Both the position numbers and the translations under genes were made by a program. From contig NC_085135.1 of assembly GCF_030269925.1 (NCBI RefSeq), positions 8,060,753-8,124,752 on the forward strand: 64,000 nt of DNA, in the 5' to 3' direction. Source of the DNA: Bombyx mori (taxonomy: Eukaryota > Arthropoda > Insecta > Lepidoptera > Bombycidae). Shown here piece by piece: positions 22,261 to 33,330 of the stretch. Positions within the stretch are counted from its first letter, which is position 1, and each line of letters starts with the position of its first letter. Below the pieces are notes generated by a model. The model had not been told where the DNA came from. It was given only the letters and a program-made list of their open reading frames with translations, and ran no database searches.

Positions 22261-22642
22261 GAGAGAGAGAGAGAGAGAATACACTTTATTGCACACCAAA
22301 ACACAATTTACATTCAAAAAAACAATCAAAAAACAGATAAATTTGTACAATAGGCGGTCTTATCGCTAAAAGCGATCTCTTCCAGACAACCGTATAATTT
22401 ATAGAAATTCTGGAAAATATAAAAAAATATAGCAGGTATGTTGCGGTGTACTATAGATAATACATTATAGAAAATATATACATACAATAAACAAAATATA
22501 TACCGTTTACATATAATATGAAATATATACTTATTATTATATACCAATATACATACTTACATACAATACATACTAATATACTTACATACACATAATACAT
22601 CAACAGTATGGAAATAATAAATGATGATGCAAACAAACAGCA

Positions 22643-25600
22643 CTAAGAAGATAAGTAGTGTTCCTTCACCATTCTTTTAAAACAGTTTAAAGTTTGAGCA
22701 CTTCTCACTGCATCCGGCAGAGCATTCCACAATCGAACCGCCTGGACGGTGAATGAATGATCAAAGAATGATGATGAATGCGCCGGCATTTTCAGTCTCA
22801 GGCTATCTGATGATCTCAGGGAAAAATTATGCGTATCACGTAGGAACTCGAAACGTTCTTTGAGATATATGGGAGCATGGGGGTTAAAGAGAGTACAGTA
22901 TAGTAATGAAAGGACATGAGTATTGCGGCGAAGGCGAATTGGTAACCACTTGAGTTTAGTGCGAAATTCAGATACATGATCATATTTCCGTAAACCAAAT
23001 ATGAATCTTATGCAGAAATTTTGTAGCCGCTCAAGTTTATCAAGTTGTGTTTCAGTTAAATCAGTATAGCTGGCATCGGCGTAGTCAAGAATTGGAAGAA
23101 GGAGAGATTGTGCAAGCGCAGTTTTAGTGGCAGTTGGAAGAAAATTTCGTAACCGTCTCAAAGATCCAGCTGTTGCAAACACCTTCCGGCTAACCTCTTT
23201 TATCTGAGCGTTCCATGAAAGGTTTTTATCAATTAAGATTCCTAAATTTTTCACAGTATCGCTGATAGGAATTGGTACGCCATCAAATAAAATAGCCGGA
23301 AGCTGCGACCATTTCACTTTCGAGCACAATCTTGAACTGCCGACAACAATGACCTGTGTCTTCGACGGGTTCACCCTCAATCCATGCGAATTACTCCAAC
23401 GGGATAATATTGATAAGTCATTATTCAGCGTCTTCATCGCGTTGGTCAGTTCTGACAAAGAAGTTTGTGTATAGATCTGTAGATCATCTGCATACAGGTG
23501 GTAGGAAGAAGTAAGTTGTATAGAAATAGAATTTATAAAAATTGAAAAAAGTAAAGGGGATAAAACGCCACCCTGCGGTACACCTACGTGCGTTTCACAC
23601 CATGAAGAATAGGCATTCTCACAGTGAATACGCTGTCGGCGACCAGACAGGTAACTTCGAAACCAATCAACCACGGTCGGAGATATGTTAATGGAGCTAA
23701 GGATGGCTAGAAGTATGTCGAACTCAACGGTGCCAAATGCATTACTGAAATCCAGCAATGCCAACACCGTCAGTTTCCCACTCTCCATGCCAAGTCTGAT
23801 GGCATCCGTAATATTCACCAGGGCTGTGACTGTGCTATGACCAGGACGAAAGCCGGATTGGTAAGGGTTTAAAAGCTGATTCCTTGTAAGAAACTCATTG
23901 AGCTGGTTGTGAATCAAGCGTTCTAAAACCTTTGAAAGGAACGGTAAAATGGAAATTGGACGGTATTCTGAAAAGGATATAGGATTCGACTTTTTTGGCA
24001 GTGGTGTAATTTGTGCTTCTTTCCAAGCCTTTGGAAAGATGCCGCTAGATAATGAGTGATTGAGGATATGACAGATAACGGGAAGGATTTGGTCCAGGAT
24101 AGGAAGGATCATATTACGGGCGACACAGTCACTTCCAACTGCATTGGAAGTTATAGATAATATGCTCCGCTTAACATCACAAGCCGTTAGGTGATTAAAA
24201 ACAAATGGAGAGCAATTTGGGACTGGAAGAGATGAAATATGATTTAATGTTTTTGATTTAGTTGTCCCATCAAAATCGGACGACGCACAGAAATGTTGAT
24301 TTAATAAATCAATACTCGAATGAGATAAATGAGTGTTATGTTGTGATTTTCCAATCCCCAGTGATCTAAGAAATTTCCAGACTTTAGCTGGATCTCCATT
24401 TTCGACAGCACTATGGATATGTTGGCGTTGTGCACCCCTACACACCCTGTTGCAGTGATTACGGATGCGGTGATAATTTGTGCCATTTTCGAGGGTAGGT
24501 TTTTTCTTATATTTTAATTTAGCAGCCGCCTTCTTGATTAAGATACTTTTAATTTCATTAGTAAGCCACGGCGCTGGCAAATGTTTTATTCTTACTGGTC
24601 GACATGGTGCGTGCTTGTCATATAGACCAGTTAATTTTGCATTGAACTGATCAACTTTCTCATTGATTGAGGTTTTTTTTTTTTTTTTTTTTTTATGATT
24701 GAAAGTTTACTGGTGGCCCGAAGGCCTTTCCAGTTTCACCAGGACAGGTGGGCGAGCAAAGGCTCAGCCAAGAGGGGTGGGATTTGCTAACAACTGCCCG
24801 AGCGCCTCCGAAGGAGACCTAACAACTCAAGAGCAATTGTTTCGCGAATGAATCTACTACCGGATCGGAATCGCGACCCGCTGAGAAGATCCGGCGAGAA
24901 ACTCAGCGGGCTGATGCATGGGTTAGGTTGCACGTCGACCTCTTTGTCGAGTTCGACGAGTACGGTTACCGGGGTCCCTAAGCCTGCCCCTAGTATTAGA
25001 GCTGAAGGCATCTAATGCAAAGGTTATTGGATCTGATGGATCCGTAAGGACGTGTCTAGGGCGTCGACGGTGACTGGCTCCTGCATGATCAGGATTCGGA
25101 GAGTAGTCAGCGGCGGCAACGATAAGGCGATTATCATGACGCATAGCCTTATCGAAGTATCGTTCCGACGCTGACTTCATGTATTTCCGAATTGATTCGA
25201 GGCCCAGGTCGTCGTGTAGGTCAACGTTCCTCACGAACCACGGAGCGCCGACAGCTAACCTGCAAAAGCGGGATTGTAGGGATTGGAGGGTGTCTATGTG
25301 TGTGCGGGCCGCGTGAGCGAACACCACACTCGCGTAAGTCATGACGGGCCTTATGCAAGTTTTGTAAAGTGTCACCTTGTTCCGAAGGGACATTTTACTC
25401 CGCTTACAGATCATGGGGTAGAGTCTACCGAGAATAAACGCGGCACGGTCACGGACTGATTTTATATGCGGGCGGAATGTCATCGATGCATCCAGGGTAA
25501 CGCCCAGGTACTTGACCTTCCTGGCCCAGGGTATGGGTTGTCTAAAGAGAGTAATCGGGGGTGTGAGATTCCTCCTCCTAATCCGGGAGGAAATCCGTGT

Positions 25601-28600
25601 GGAGCTTCCCCTCTGAAATAGCACCGCAGTACTTTTCGCTGGGTTGATGTCTATGCGCCATTTTCGGAACCACTGTCCTAGGGCTAGGGCTGCGCTCTGA
25701 AGCTTCTTCGCGATTAGGGACTTATTTCTACTAGAATAGTAAACAGTCGTGTCGTCGGCGAATAAAGCTAAATGGGTCGGCGGCGACCGGGGAATATCGT
25801 TGACGAATAAGCTAAATAGGAGGGGTGAGAGGACAGAGCCTTGCGGGACTCCAGCTGTGAGAGGTCGTGGGGAGGAGCGGGTTCCCTCGACTCGATATCG
25901 AAAAGAGCGGTTCGACAAGAAGTCCCGTATGATGAGCACGAGACTATCCGGCACGCCCATGTTGAATAGTTTGAAAATCAAACCATTGTGCCAGACTTTG
26001 TCGAACGCTTTTGCGACGTCGAAGAAGAGAGCTCCCGTGTATAACGGTTTTGGTCGATTAAGCCCCACAAGAATGTGCTCCGTGAGGCGGTGCACCTGTT
26101 GAACGCATGAGTGATTTGTACGGAATCCGAATTGTTCATCGATGAGAATGCCCTTGGATGAGACGAAATCTCTGAGGCGCTTGTAGAGCAGACGCTCATA
26201 CAGTTTGCCTAGAGACATGAGGAGGCTAATCGGGCGGTAGCTCGTCGGATGATTTTTTGGTTTACCGGGTTTATGTATGCCGATAACGTCCGCTTCTTTC
26301 CACACCGCGGGAAAGATACAGTTCGCCATAGCGGCATTGAAAATAGATGCCAACATCACGATGAGTTGGACGGGTAGAAGTTTAATAACGCGGTTAGATA
26401 TACCGTCGGAACCGGGAGCCTTGCGAGGACGTAGGTCTTTGATCAAGTCTTTAACTTCCATCGGGGTGACGGGTGGTAACGCATCCGAGGGTGGCAAGGA
26501 GGCTCTGCGTTCTACCTCACTGTCTACTAATTCTACATGAACAGGGTCCACGGATTGAGTGCTGGGCGTGCACTGGGTTTGCAATGTATCGGCCAGCAGC
26601 TCTGCTTTTTCGTCATCATCAAAGGCCGCGAGTCGGCCTGAGGGGCCTACGAGGGGGGGCATAGTTACTACCGTATCCGATTTGAGAGTACGAGCTAAGC
26701 GGTAGTAAGACCTTTGGGAGGGCGCGAGTCCTTCTAAGAAATCAGACCATCTGGCATCTCGGACTTCGGCGATGCGAGACTTTACGTCGCGTTGTAGGGC
26801 ACGCATTCGAATACGATTTTCCGCGGTAGGATACCTGTCGTAGGCGCGTATCGAGGCGTTCTTAGCTCTAAGGAGTTCCCTAATATCGTCGGACAATTTG
26901 AAGCGGTGAAGGAAGTCCTCCGCTACAACTTGTTTCGATGACCTATCTAATGTCGAGGTGATGTGTGATGTTAAGATGTCTATGGCTTCAGCGGTATCCT
27001 GAGGAGACGGGGTAGAGTCCGGGTTAAACGGGAGCGATGGTGGATCAGATTCAGCCAGGCTGATGCCCAGCGTGTGCCAATCCACCACAGTCCTCGTGAC
27101 GGGAACGGAATCGGGAGCGCGACCGAGCTTCATGACGACGGGACGGTGGTCTGAATCTAACTCTGAAACTACTTCGATCGAGTGTAAGCGCAGAGTTACG
27201 TTTTTTAATAACGCTATGTCGAGTATATCCGGGCGATGCGCGATATTTAGCGGGTAGTGAGTCGGGGTTAACGGAGCGACGATATCGAAGGCGAGATCAT
27301 CGACTAACGCGTCAAGCCGCCTGCCATTCGGGGTTGTGGTGTGTGAGTTCCACCTGATGTGTTTACAATTTAGGTCGCCCGCCAGAATGACAGAGCTCCC
27401 CATACCGAGCAGCGCCTCAATATCACTGCTTAGAACGATCTTATCCGGTGGAAGATAAACGGACGCGATAACGATCGGCGCGTGTCCCGTCAGTGAGATT
27501 CGGCACACTGATGCTTCGATATTAGCGAGCGCGGGAGGATCGAGCGGGACGCAATGCAGGGCTCTTCTATAGTAAATAACGGTACCACCACCACGGGCAG
27601 AGAGCCTGTCGTTCCTGACCATGTTATAGTTCGCGATTTTAGGGTCACGGCGCGCGGGCTTAAGTAGGGTCTCCTGCACTAAGAAAATGTCAATTTGATG
27701 GTCACGCAAAAAATCACAAACCTGATCACGTTGATTTGCGAGACCGTAAGCGTTAAAAAATCCTATTGTTACGGATAAGGGTTTTATTCTACTAATGTAC
27801 GCCATTGATTACCGGCGGAGTGAGGGGAGGACGTACGTATTTAACGACGCGTATACGTCAGCGTATTCTTGCACAACGGCGATAAAATGTTGTGCAGTGG
27901 AGGCGGCGCGAATGGCGTCACCCAAAGCGTTAACACGCTCAAAGTTGATCGACTGAAAAAAGTCGATCGCTAGAGCGAGATTTTCGGACGCGGTCGGAGG
28001 GCAGGTCGCGGGGGAGGGACGTATCGCGGGGGTGGGACGAGTCGCGGGGGAGAGAGTTGTAGCCGTGTTCGTGTACGGCAACGGTTTAGCCCAAGCCGAG
28101 ACGCTGGGCACCGACGCCGGCACGAAAGCAGGCTTAGCCTTCGGCACAGAGGGTACCGTGGCTTTGATGTCTGGGCCGGAAGCTCGGAGGCGGTTTTGAC
28201 GGGCGACGCGGCGATTTATTTTTGGAGCTCGGGGGCATCCACGGTAGTTCGCGGGGTGACCTTGTGTTCGGCACAGGACACAGCTAGGCGGTTCCGTCGC
28301 GGTTTTTTGGTCGCGAGCGCAGAGGGCCGTGGCGTGATCGCCCAAACACTTAACACATCGGGGGCGCGCGTGACAGTTACGGGAAGAGTGCCCGTACAGT
28401 TGGCAGTTATGGCACTGACTAGGAGTGCCTTTTTTATGGGGGACTTCGACGGCAATACCGGAGAGCCTACAGACGGTTCGAATGTTAAAAATTTGCTTAC
28501 CCTCGGGGGTAGGCTGGAGGGCGACTAAAACCATATTGTATGGCTCCCTACCGCGGCCGGTGTGCATGCGGTGCACGGAATTTACTGGTAGGCCTTGTTC

Positions 28601-30738
28601 TATCAGATCTGCCTTGACGAGATCGGCATCTAGCTCCTTCGGGATTCCACGTATGACAACGCGGAGTTCGCGCTCCTCCTGGAGCGTATAAGTGTGGAAA
28701 CTTATACGCTCCTTTCGGAGGTAACTTGAGAGGGCCCTATGGTCGTCGGGTGTCGTTACTTTTATTTGAATCCCGTTGGCGAGATTACGGGCGCTGGCAA
28801 AATTAATATTTTTGGCCTTAAGGGCCAGGGAAACTCGGTCCCAAGCTGCCTTCTCTTGAAGGATAACCGGGGGAGGGGTCTGAGTTTTAGATTGCGCCAC
28901 CGGTCGCGGCGACGGAGTGGCACGGGCTGGAGGCGCAACGGGAGTCTGAGGGCGGGGGCGCGACGCGTTCGCGGCTTTGCTAATTTTAGCGGCCGCGAGA
29001 GCTCGAGACTCCGCGGCACGCTTCTTACCCTTTTGTACCAGGGTGAATCCATCCGTCGATGAGGCGGGGGCGAGGTCGACCTCCATCTCCGAGTCAGAGT
29101 CGGAAGACGAGGAGGCGGGCGCAGGTGACCTACAAGCAGGAGTTTTGGAGGGCGCGACGGAGGCCGCGGATGATCGCGCTGCTGGAACGGTGGCCACGGC
29201 GGACGACGCAGTAGTTTTACTCGCCAGTATAGGCGACGCGGGAACGGCAGGCACGACGGAGGCTGCGGTGCTCGATGTAGACGCTTTGCACGCAGGTACA
29301 GGCGACGCAGGAGCAGCGAGCACGGCGGAGTCTTCGAGAGAGCTCGCAGTGTGATTGGCCTTGAAAGCCAGAAACTCTGAGGCGAGCTGTGGGTGACGAA
29401 GTCGGAGGAATTCCACGAATACAGCGTCCATGATCGCTGAGTACCCAGGTGGGGCGGCCCCGGGTCTTGAAAACACTCGCCTTGCGGCGAGGCCCCAACT
29501 TCTCGGACCTGAGCGGTTCTATTGAACACAGGTGGCAATGCGGCGCGATTACTACAGGACAAAGAAAAAGCACAACAAAACAGAAATTACAAAAAGAAGC
29601 AAAACAAATAAATACTTGCAGGAAAACACTTTGTCGGCAAATGTTCCACGAACACAAAAATAACTAAAACAAAACAAATAAAAGCTTCCAGGAAACACAC
29701 TTGGTCGGCAGATGTATCACAAACACAGGCCGCGCGAACAATGGCCGGGCTAACAAAAGCCGGGCGAACAAAGACCGGGCGATCGAGTGGACGATGAGCA
29801 CGTCCGCACGTGACGGGTGCCTCTATCGGAATGATTGAGGTAGAACACGTCAAAGCAGTCCAGTCAATGCTGCCTGCATCTTCTCGAAGACTTTCAATAT
29901 CCATACCGTTAAAACTGCGCAGCAGAAGAATTTTTGACTTAGCCTTAGGAGGTCGTACTTTGTATGAGACGAAAATGAGATCATGATATGAGAAAGCGTC
30001 AGCTGAACATTGTCCATGGTCAGCCACGTAATCAAGAGAAGTAACGAAAATAAGATCAAGAAGTGAAGGAGCACAGTTTGGAAAATGATGTGTCGAGTTC
30101 AACGGTAGAATAGTTAAATTTACCGATTCGATCATCGAGTGAAATAAAGTACTGCGAGAATTATTTTTAAGGAGGCATGTGTTAAAGTCACCCATGATAA
30201 TGGTATGAGTATATGAAGGCATTATGTTTTCTAGCAAAGTTTCAAAAGAAGTAAAAAAATCTATACTTGACGAAGGACAATAATAAACACCAAGTAGCAT
30301 CTTCGTGTGTTGAAGTTCTATTTCAAGAAATAAGTGCTCGCCCGCACATGGCGGTGTAGGCTGGGCCGATACATTAACAACTGTACAATTAAAATATGAA
30401 CGGATATAAATGGCAACGCCACCACCGCCACCAGTAATACGGTCGTTCCTAAAAAGTTGAAAACCAGGAATGGTATAAGATGTAGACGGAAGACATGGCT
30501 TAAGCCAAGATTCTGACACAAGTATAGCATGGATATTCTTAGAATCAAAACTTGCCAGCATGTCAGGGAAATGAGCCGGAATACTCTGGGCATTGATATG
30601 AACGACATTAAAATTCCTGGGAACACCAGAGAACCGTGAAGACAATGTTTCTGCTAAAGAAGGCACACTAATATCGCTGTTGTCGCTGTTTGCTGAATAA
30701 AAAGTTTCAGATTCACTTGTATCTGTTGAGTTGAGCAT
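22643..30738 (-). CDS. LINE-A ORF2: endonuclease + RT, interrupted only by J2
   Basis: The coding parts are 30738-29832 and 24672-22643, about 976 residues. The N-terminus has endonuclease motifs: HINAQSIPAHF, LVSESWL, GVYYCPSS, MGDFNTCLL, SYHDLIF. The RT has KSNPISFSEYRPISILPFLSK, LLDFSNAFGTVEFD, GVPQGGVLSPLLFS and catalytic YADD. The Ala-Leu-Thr-Cys-Ser-Thr-Ser codons before J2 join in frame with Ile-Asn-Glu-Lys after it once one duplication is removed. No other stop was seen. ATG 30738 was chosen because the longer frame upstream only encodes Tyr-Ile from the TA repeat. Confidence 0.88.
24923..27805 (-). CDS. J2 ORF2: APE endonuclease + reverse transcriptase
   Basis: 960 residues, the same length as J1 ORF2, with only a handful of amino-acid differences that I can see (for example Val/Leu in AGDxNCKH, Arg/His in PTxYPLN, Leu/Arg in LQSxFCRL). 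All endonuclease motifs and FADD are present. Differences from J1 are dense only in the first about 120 bases of the frame. It starts one codon after the ORF1 stop (TAA TCA ATG), as in J1. Confidence 0.93.
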   Translation of the reverse strand: MAYISRIKPLSVTIGFFNAYGLANQRDQVCDFLRDHQIDIFLVQETLLKPARRDPKIANYNMVRNDRLSARGGGTVIYYRRALHCVPLDPPALANIEASVCRISLTGHAPIVIASVYLPPDKIVLSSDIEALLGMGSSVILAGDLNCKHIRWNSHTTTPNGRRLDALVDDLAFDIVAPLTPTHYPLNIAHRPDILDIALLKNVTLRLHSIEVVSELDSDHRPVVMKLGRAPDSVPVTRTVVDWHTLGISLAESDPPSLPFNPDSTPSPQDTAEAIDILTSHITSTLDRSSKQVVAEDFLHRFKLSDDIRELLRAKNASIRAYDRYPTAENRIRMRALQRDVKSRIAEVRDARWSDFLEGLAPSQRSYYRLARTLKSDTVVTMPPLVGPSGRLAAFDDDEKAELLADTLQTQCTPSTQSVDPVHVELVDSEVERRASLPPSDALPPVTPMEVKDLIKDLRPRKAPGSDGISNRVIKLLPVQLIVMLASIFNAAMANCIFPAVWKEADVIGIHKPGKPKNHPTSYRPISLLMSLGKLYERLLYKRLRDFVSSKGILIDEQFGFRTNHSCVQQVHRLTEHILVGLNRPKPLYTGALFFDVAKAFDKVWHNGLIFKLFNMGVPDSLVLIIRDFLSNRSFRYRVEGTRSSPRPLTAGVPQGSVLSPLLFSLFVNDIPRSPPTHLALFADDTTVYYSSRNKSLIAKKLQSAALALGQWFRKWRIDINPAKSTAVLFQRGSSTRISSRIRRRNLTPPITLFRQPIPWARKVKYLGVTLDASMTFRPHIKSVRDRAAFILGRLYPMICKRSKMSLRNKVTLYKTCIRPVMTYASVVFAHAARTHIDTLQSLQSRFCRLAVGAPWFVRNVDLHDDLGLESIRKYMKSASERYFDKAMRHDNRLIVAAADYSPNPDHAGASHRRRPRHVLTDPSDPITFALDAFSSNTRGRLRDPGNRTRRTRQRGRRAT
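27809..29476 (-). CDS. J2 ORF1: Jockey-type Gag-like protein
   Basis: 555 residues, collinear with J1 ORF1 but with many more substitutions than ORF2 shows (for example HSSDDHRALT vs TTPDDHRALS, and numerous changes in the disordered tail). The three zinc knuckles are unchanged (CHNCQLYGHSSRNC, CVKCLGDHATALC, CVLCRTQGHPANYRGC). The frame is intact. Confidence 0.9.
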   Translation of the reverse strand: MFSRPGAAPPGYSAIMDAVFVEFLRLRHPQLASEFLAFKANHTASSLEDSAVLAAPASPVPACKASTSSTAASVVPAVPASPILASKTTASSAVATVPAARSSAASVAPSKTPACRSPAPASSSSDSDSEMEVDLAPASSTDGFTLVQKGKKRAAESRALAAAKISKAANASRPRPQTPVAPPARATPSPRPVAQSKTQTPPPVILQEKAAWDRVSLALKAKNINFASARNLANGIQIKVTTPDDHRALSSYLRKERISFHTYTLQEERELRVVIRGIPKELDADLVKADLIEQGLPVNSVHRMHTGRGREPYNMVLVALQPTPEGKQIFNIRTVCRLSGIAVEVPHKKGTPSQCHNCQLYGHSSRNCHARPRCVKCLGDHATALCARDQKTATEPPSCVLCRTQGHPANYRGCPRAPKINRRVARQNRLRASGPDIKATVPSVPKAKPAFVPASVPSVSAWAKPLPYTNTATTLSPATRPTPAIRPSPATCPPTASENLALAIDFFQSINFERVNALGDAIRAASTAQHFIAVVQEYADVYASLNTYVLPSLRR

Positions 30739-30755
30739 ATAAGTAGAGAAGATAA

Positions 30756-30756
<1 letters not shown>

Positions 30757-30788
<32 letters not shown>
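30757..30788. repeat. TA dinucleotide microsatellite in the LINE-A inter-ORF spacer
   Basis: About 16 TA units immediately upstream of the LINE-A ORF2 start. The surrounding spacer (30805-31534, about 730 bp) is A/T-rich and I see no gene in it. Confidence 0.8.
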
Positions 30789-30793
<5 letters not shown>

Positions 30794-31534
30794 CACAATA
30801 TCAAAATATCAATACGGTTATGAATATATATACAAATTAATAATACCCACCAACTGGGAAAGTGTCTATGAAAATTAATTTAACTATAATAGAGACAAAA
30901 CAAGCCAAAAGACAAACAAAATAACAAAATAAAAGGAAATCAAAGTAGCAAAATAGAATACCTATATAAAATATACGTAGCAATTAGGTAGTATAATCTT
31001 ATTAGAAAATGAAAACATTAAATAGTAAATACAAGGCAAAAGAAAAAGAAAAAAAGAAAACAAAATAAATAAATAAAAGAAACTAAAATTAAAGAAATAC
31101 AAATCAGAAGCATGAGTAGCAGTGAAAAGATTACAGTATACTTAAATTCATCTCGACGTTTTCTTTATTAAGCTTCGCTTTAAACTTAATACGTGTAATT
31201 TAGCTGTATAGACGAAGATCCTTTTGCCACTTGAAAGTTGACAGTTAAAAAGTTTTCAATATCATGCACTGTCACTGTCACTCAAATATTTAAATTTAAA
31301 ATTAAATGTACCTACCGACAAAAGGCTAGGTACTTATAAGCTAAAAAACAGGTAGTTTGAAATTAATACTACATTATTAATATTATAAATTATAAACAAA
31401 ATTAACGATAAAATGTAAAAAAATCATAAAAAATAATAATTAAAATGTTTATAAGGAAAGTTAATTTCACTTTGTCACCTGTTAATCCTGTTATACACAA
31501 GAAAGGAAACAAACAAGAAGCAAGATTATCACTA

Positions 31535-32272
31535 TCACTTTCTAGCAGCAGCGCGCTTTGCCTTTACCACAGCCGGTTTTGTAACAGCACGCTTATGAGC
31601 ATCAACCTCAGGGACTGCCTCCGATGTGTTCTTTTGAAGATGATTAAGATCTCGATGTGTAACGACGCGATGTTTGATGCCATCCGCTCCCAAAATGTAG
31701 ACACAGCCATCCTTGGTCCAGACCTTCTTCATGCCGAATCTACTCCGTGCAGCCATGAAAATGTCGTGCCGCGCTTTCGTCAGAAACTCCGAAATAGTAA
31801 AGCCGGTACCCTTTAGTTTTGTTTTAGAAAACCAAACTTGACTGCGCATTTCATACGTTTGGAATTTTATCAGTATGGGACGAGAGCCTTCGGATGTTGA
31901 CAATCTATTCATACGGTGACATCTTCTAATATCAGCTGAGGAGAACTCGGCCAAAGCAAGATGACTGCCTATGAAATTAGACAATACCTGTTCAATTTGC
32001 TCACCCTTAGTCTCAGCTACTCCGTGAAAGATCAACATTTTTCTACGGCTGCGAGTCTCTGTATTATCCTGCATGCGCGCGAGCATCTCCACCTGCTGTT
32101 GCAAGTTATTAAGTGCCTCAGTAATGAATGCCCGAAATGACGAAAATTCCAATGCCAAACTTGATGATGTGGTTGATGGTTCTGGAGACTTGTTGAGCTG
32201 GGCTTCGAACTTCGCCATACGTGCATTAAACAGCTCTGACATCTCAGCCAGTGAAGATTCAAGTGGATTCAT
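31535..32272 (-). CDS. LINE-A ORF1: RNA-binding protein (coiled coil + RRM-like)
   Basis: 245 residues. Residues 1-75 are a predicted coiled coil (MSELFNARMAKFEAQLN ...). The central part starts RRKMLIFHGVAE and resembles the RRM start in L1-type ORF1 proteins (RRxNIxxxGIPE). The C-terminal part is basic (KRAVTKPAVVKAKRAAARK). It should form a trimer-like RNA chaperone particle with LINE RNA. The LINE-B ORF1 (45502-46245) is the same length and clearly homologous. The frame is intact. Confidence 0.85.
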   Translation of the reverse strand: MNPLESSLAEMSELFNARMAKFEAQLNKSPEPSTTSSSLALEFSSFRAFITEALNNLQQQVEMLARMQDNTETRSRRKMLIFHGVAETKGEQIEQVLSNFIGSHLALAEFSSADIRRCHRMNRLSTSEGSRPILIKFQTYEMRSQVWFSKTKLKGTGFTISEFLTKARHDIFMAARSRFGMKKVWTKDGCVYILGADGIKHRVVTHRDLNHLQKNTSEAVPEVDAHKRAVTKPAVVKAKRAAARK

Positions 32273-32468
32273 AGTAACAGAGCAGTGAAGTGTGTAGAAG
32301 TAATTAATTGTAAGGATAACACTTGTCCAGCTGGTAGGTACAATCAGTTGTTAGAATAAATCATATAAATAATGGTGCCGTAATTTTTTCTTATTTTACA
32401 CAATTTCCACAAAAACACAGTATTTTCGTTTCAACACACAACTACCCACTCACACACAACTACCCACA

Positions 32469-32858
32469 CTTAAAGATGCCGTTCAAGCTGCTCAAGACGA
32501 GGAGACTTCAACAGCTGCGACTACGGGAGAAATTTTGGGTATGTATAAAAAACCTTTTAATAATTTCAATCAGAGCAGAGGCCGTAGTTCTACCTACAGA
32601 GGACAACGTGGAGGTCGTGGCAGACCGTTCAGGGGACAGCCACGTAACCAAGGTTATACAAACTATTACAATACTCGAGGAACATGGTCTAGAGGCAGAG
32701 CTGATGGCTACAGACAACAAAGAGGTAATTTTCGTTTCAACAATACCAAATATCAAGGTCCGCGAAGTCACAACGTTAATATGATAAATGAGCCTGCGCA
32801 AAGTACTGAAACGGAACCCCAAGTATCATCATCTAATCAGTTTTTTCGTGACCAATAG
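32469..32858 (+). CDS. G2 gag, C-terminal part (RGG-rich nucleocapsid)
   Basis: Continuation of the frame cut at 22260, after the 8-bp duplication CTTAAAGA. It is rich in Arg-Gly (RGQRGGRGRPFRGQPRNQG, about 32590-32650) in place of CCHC knuckles, a style seen in several insect gypsy Gags. It would bind RNA. The frame ends at 32858, overlapping the start of the protease frame (32788), which lies in another phase, so pol expression needed a frameshift. Confidence 0.8.
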   Translation, partial: LKDAVQAAQDEETSTAATTGEILGMYKKPFNNFNQSRGRSSTYRGQRGGRGRPFRGQPRNQGYTNYYNTRGTWSRGRADGYRQQRGNFRFNNTKYQGPRSHNVNMINEPAQSTETEPQVSSSNQFFRDQ

Positions 32859-33306
32859 AAATAATATGATTTTAGCTAGTGATAGTAACTGTTTCATTTC
32901 GTTAAATTCATCGTTAGGTCGTGGAAAAGTACATTATTTTCTAGTAGACTCGGGTGCGTCATTATCGGCGTACAATTACAGTGATGCGCTTGAATATAAC
33001 ATTCCAATCCATAAACAGAACATAAACATAAATGGATTAGGAGGCACAGTCCAAGCAATAGGATACGTTTATTTACCTTTGACTGTGGGTGATCGAAATA
33101 TAAGCCACAAGTTTTATTTATTTAATAGCCTACCAATTAAGGCGAGTGGAATTTTAGGTCGTGAATTTTTAAACAAATACAAAGCTCAATTAGACTTCTA
33201 CAAAAACATTTTAACACTTTTCATCGGTCAAATATCTATTTCTTTGCCATTATGTAAATTCATTATCATTATATTCATTATCATCATAAAATCATTATGT
33301 AAATGA
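32788..33306 (+). pseudogene. G2 protease, C-terminal side deleted
   Basis: HYFLVDSGASLSAYN (about 32920-32970) is the aspartic protease active site. GILGREFLNKYKAQLDF (about 33150-33200) is the second conserved segment. After about 33240 the reading turns into low-complexity Ile/Phe sequence from ATTCATTATCATT repeats and stops. The usual linker of about 150 residues to the RT is missing, so this element could not encode a whole Pol even before it was split. Confidence 0.8.
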
Positions 33307-33330
33307 ATGTAAAGTTACTAGTTAAAGATA

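Larger units (their letters stand above)
24673..29831 (-). mobile_element. Jockey-clade LINE J2, full length
   Basis: Same family as J1, with poly(A) as the T-run 24673-24694. The 9-bp duplication TGATTGAGG (24664-24672, 29832-29840) lies inside LINE-A ORF2. Both ORFs are open. The 3' hairpin is at 24877-24910. Confidence 0.95.
22261..32468 (-). mobile_element. CR1-like LINE-A, full length, split by J2
   Basis: On the minus strand: 5' UTR (32468-32273), ORF1, an AT-rich spacer with a TA microsatellite, ORF2, 3' UTR and a short CT-repeat tail (22261-22276). The target duplication is CTTAAAGA (22253-22260 and 32469-32476), inside G2 gag. The J2 insertion in ORF2 has its own duplication. The clade (CR1/Daphne-like) is inferred from the endonuclease and RT style and from an ORF1 with an RRM-like core. 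Confidence 0.9.

Noticed and set aside
22261..22369. C-terminal extension of G2 gag
   Set aside because: The codons come from the GA-repeat tail and 3' UTR of LINE-A; true gag resumes at 32469.
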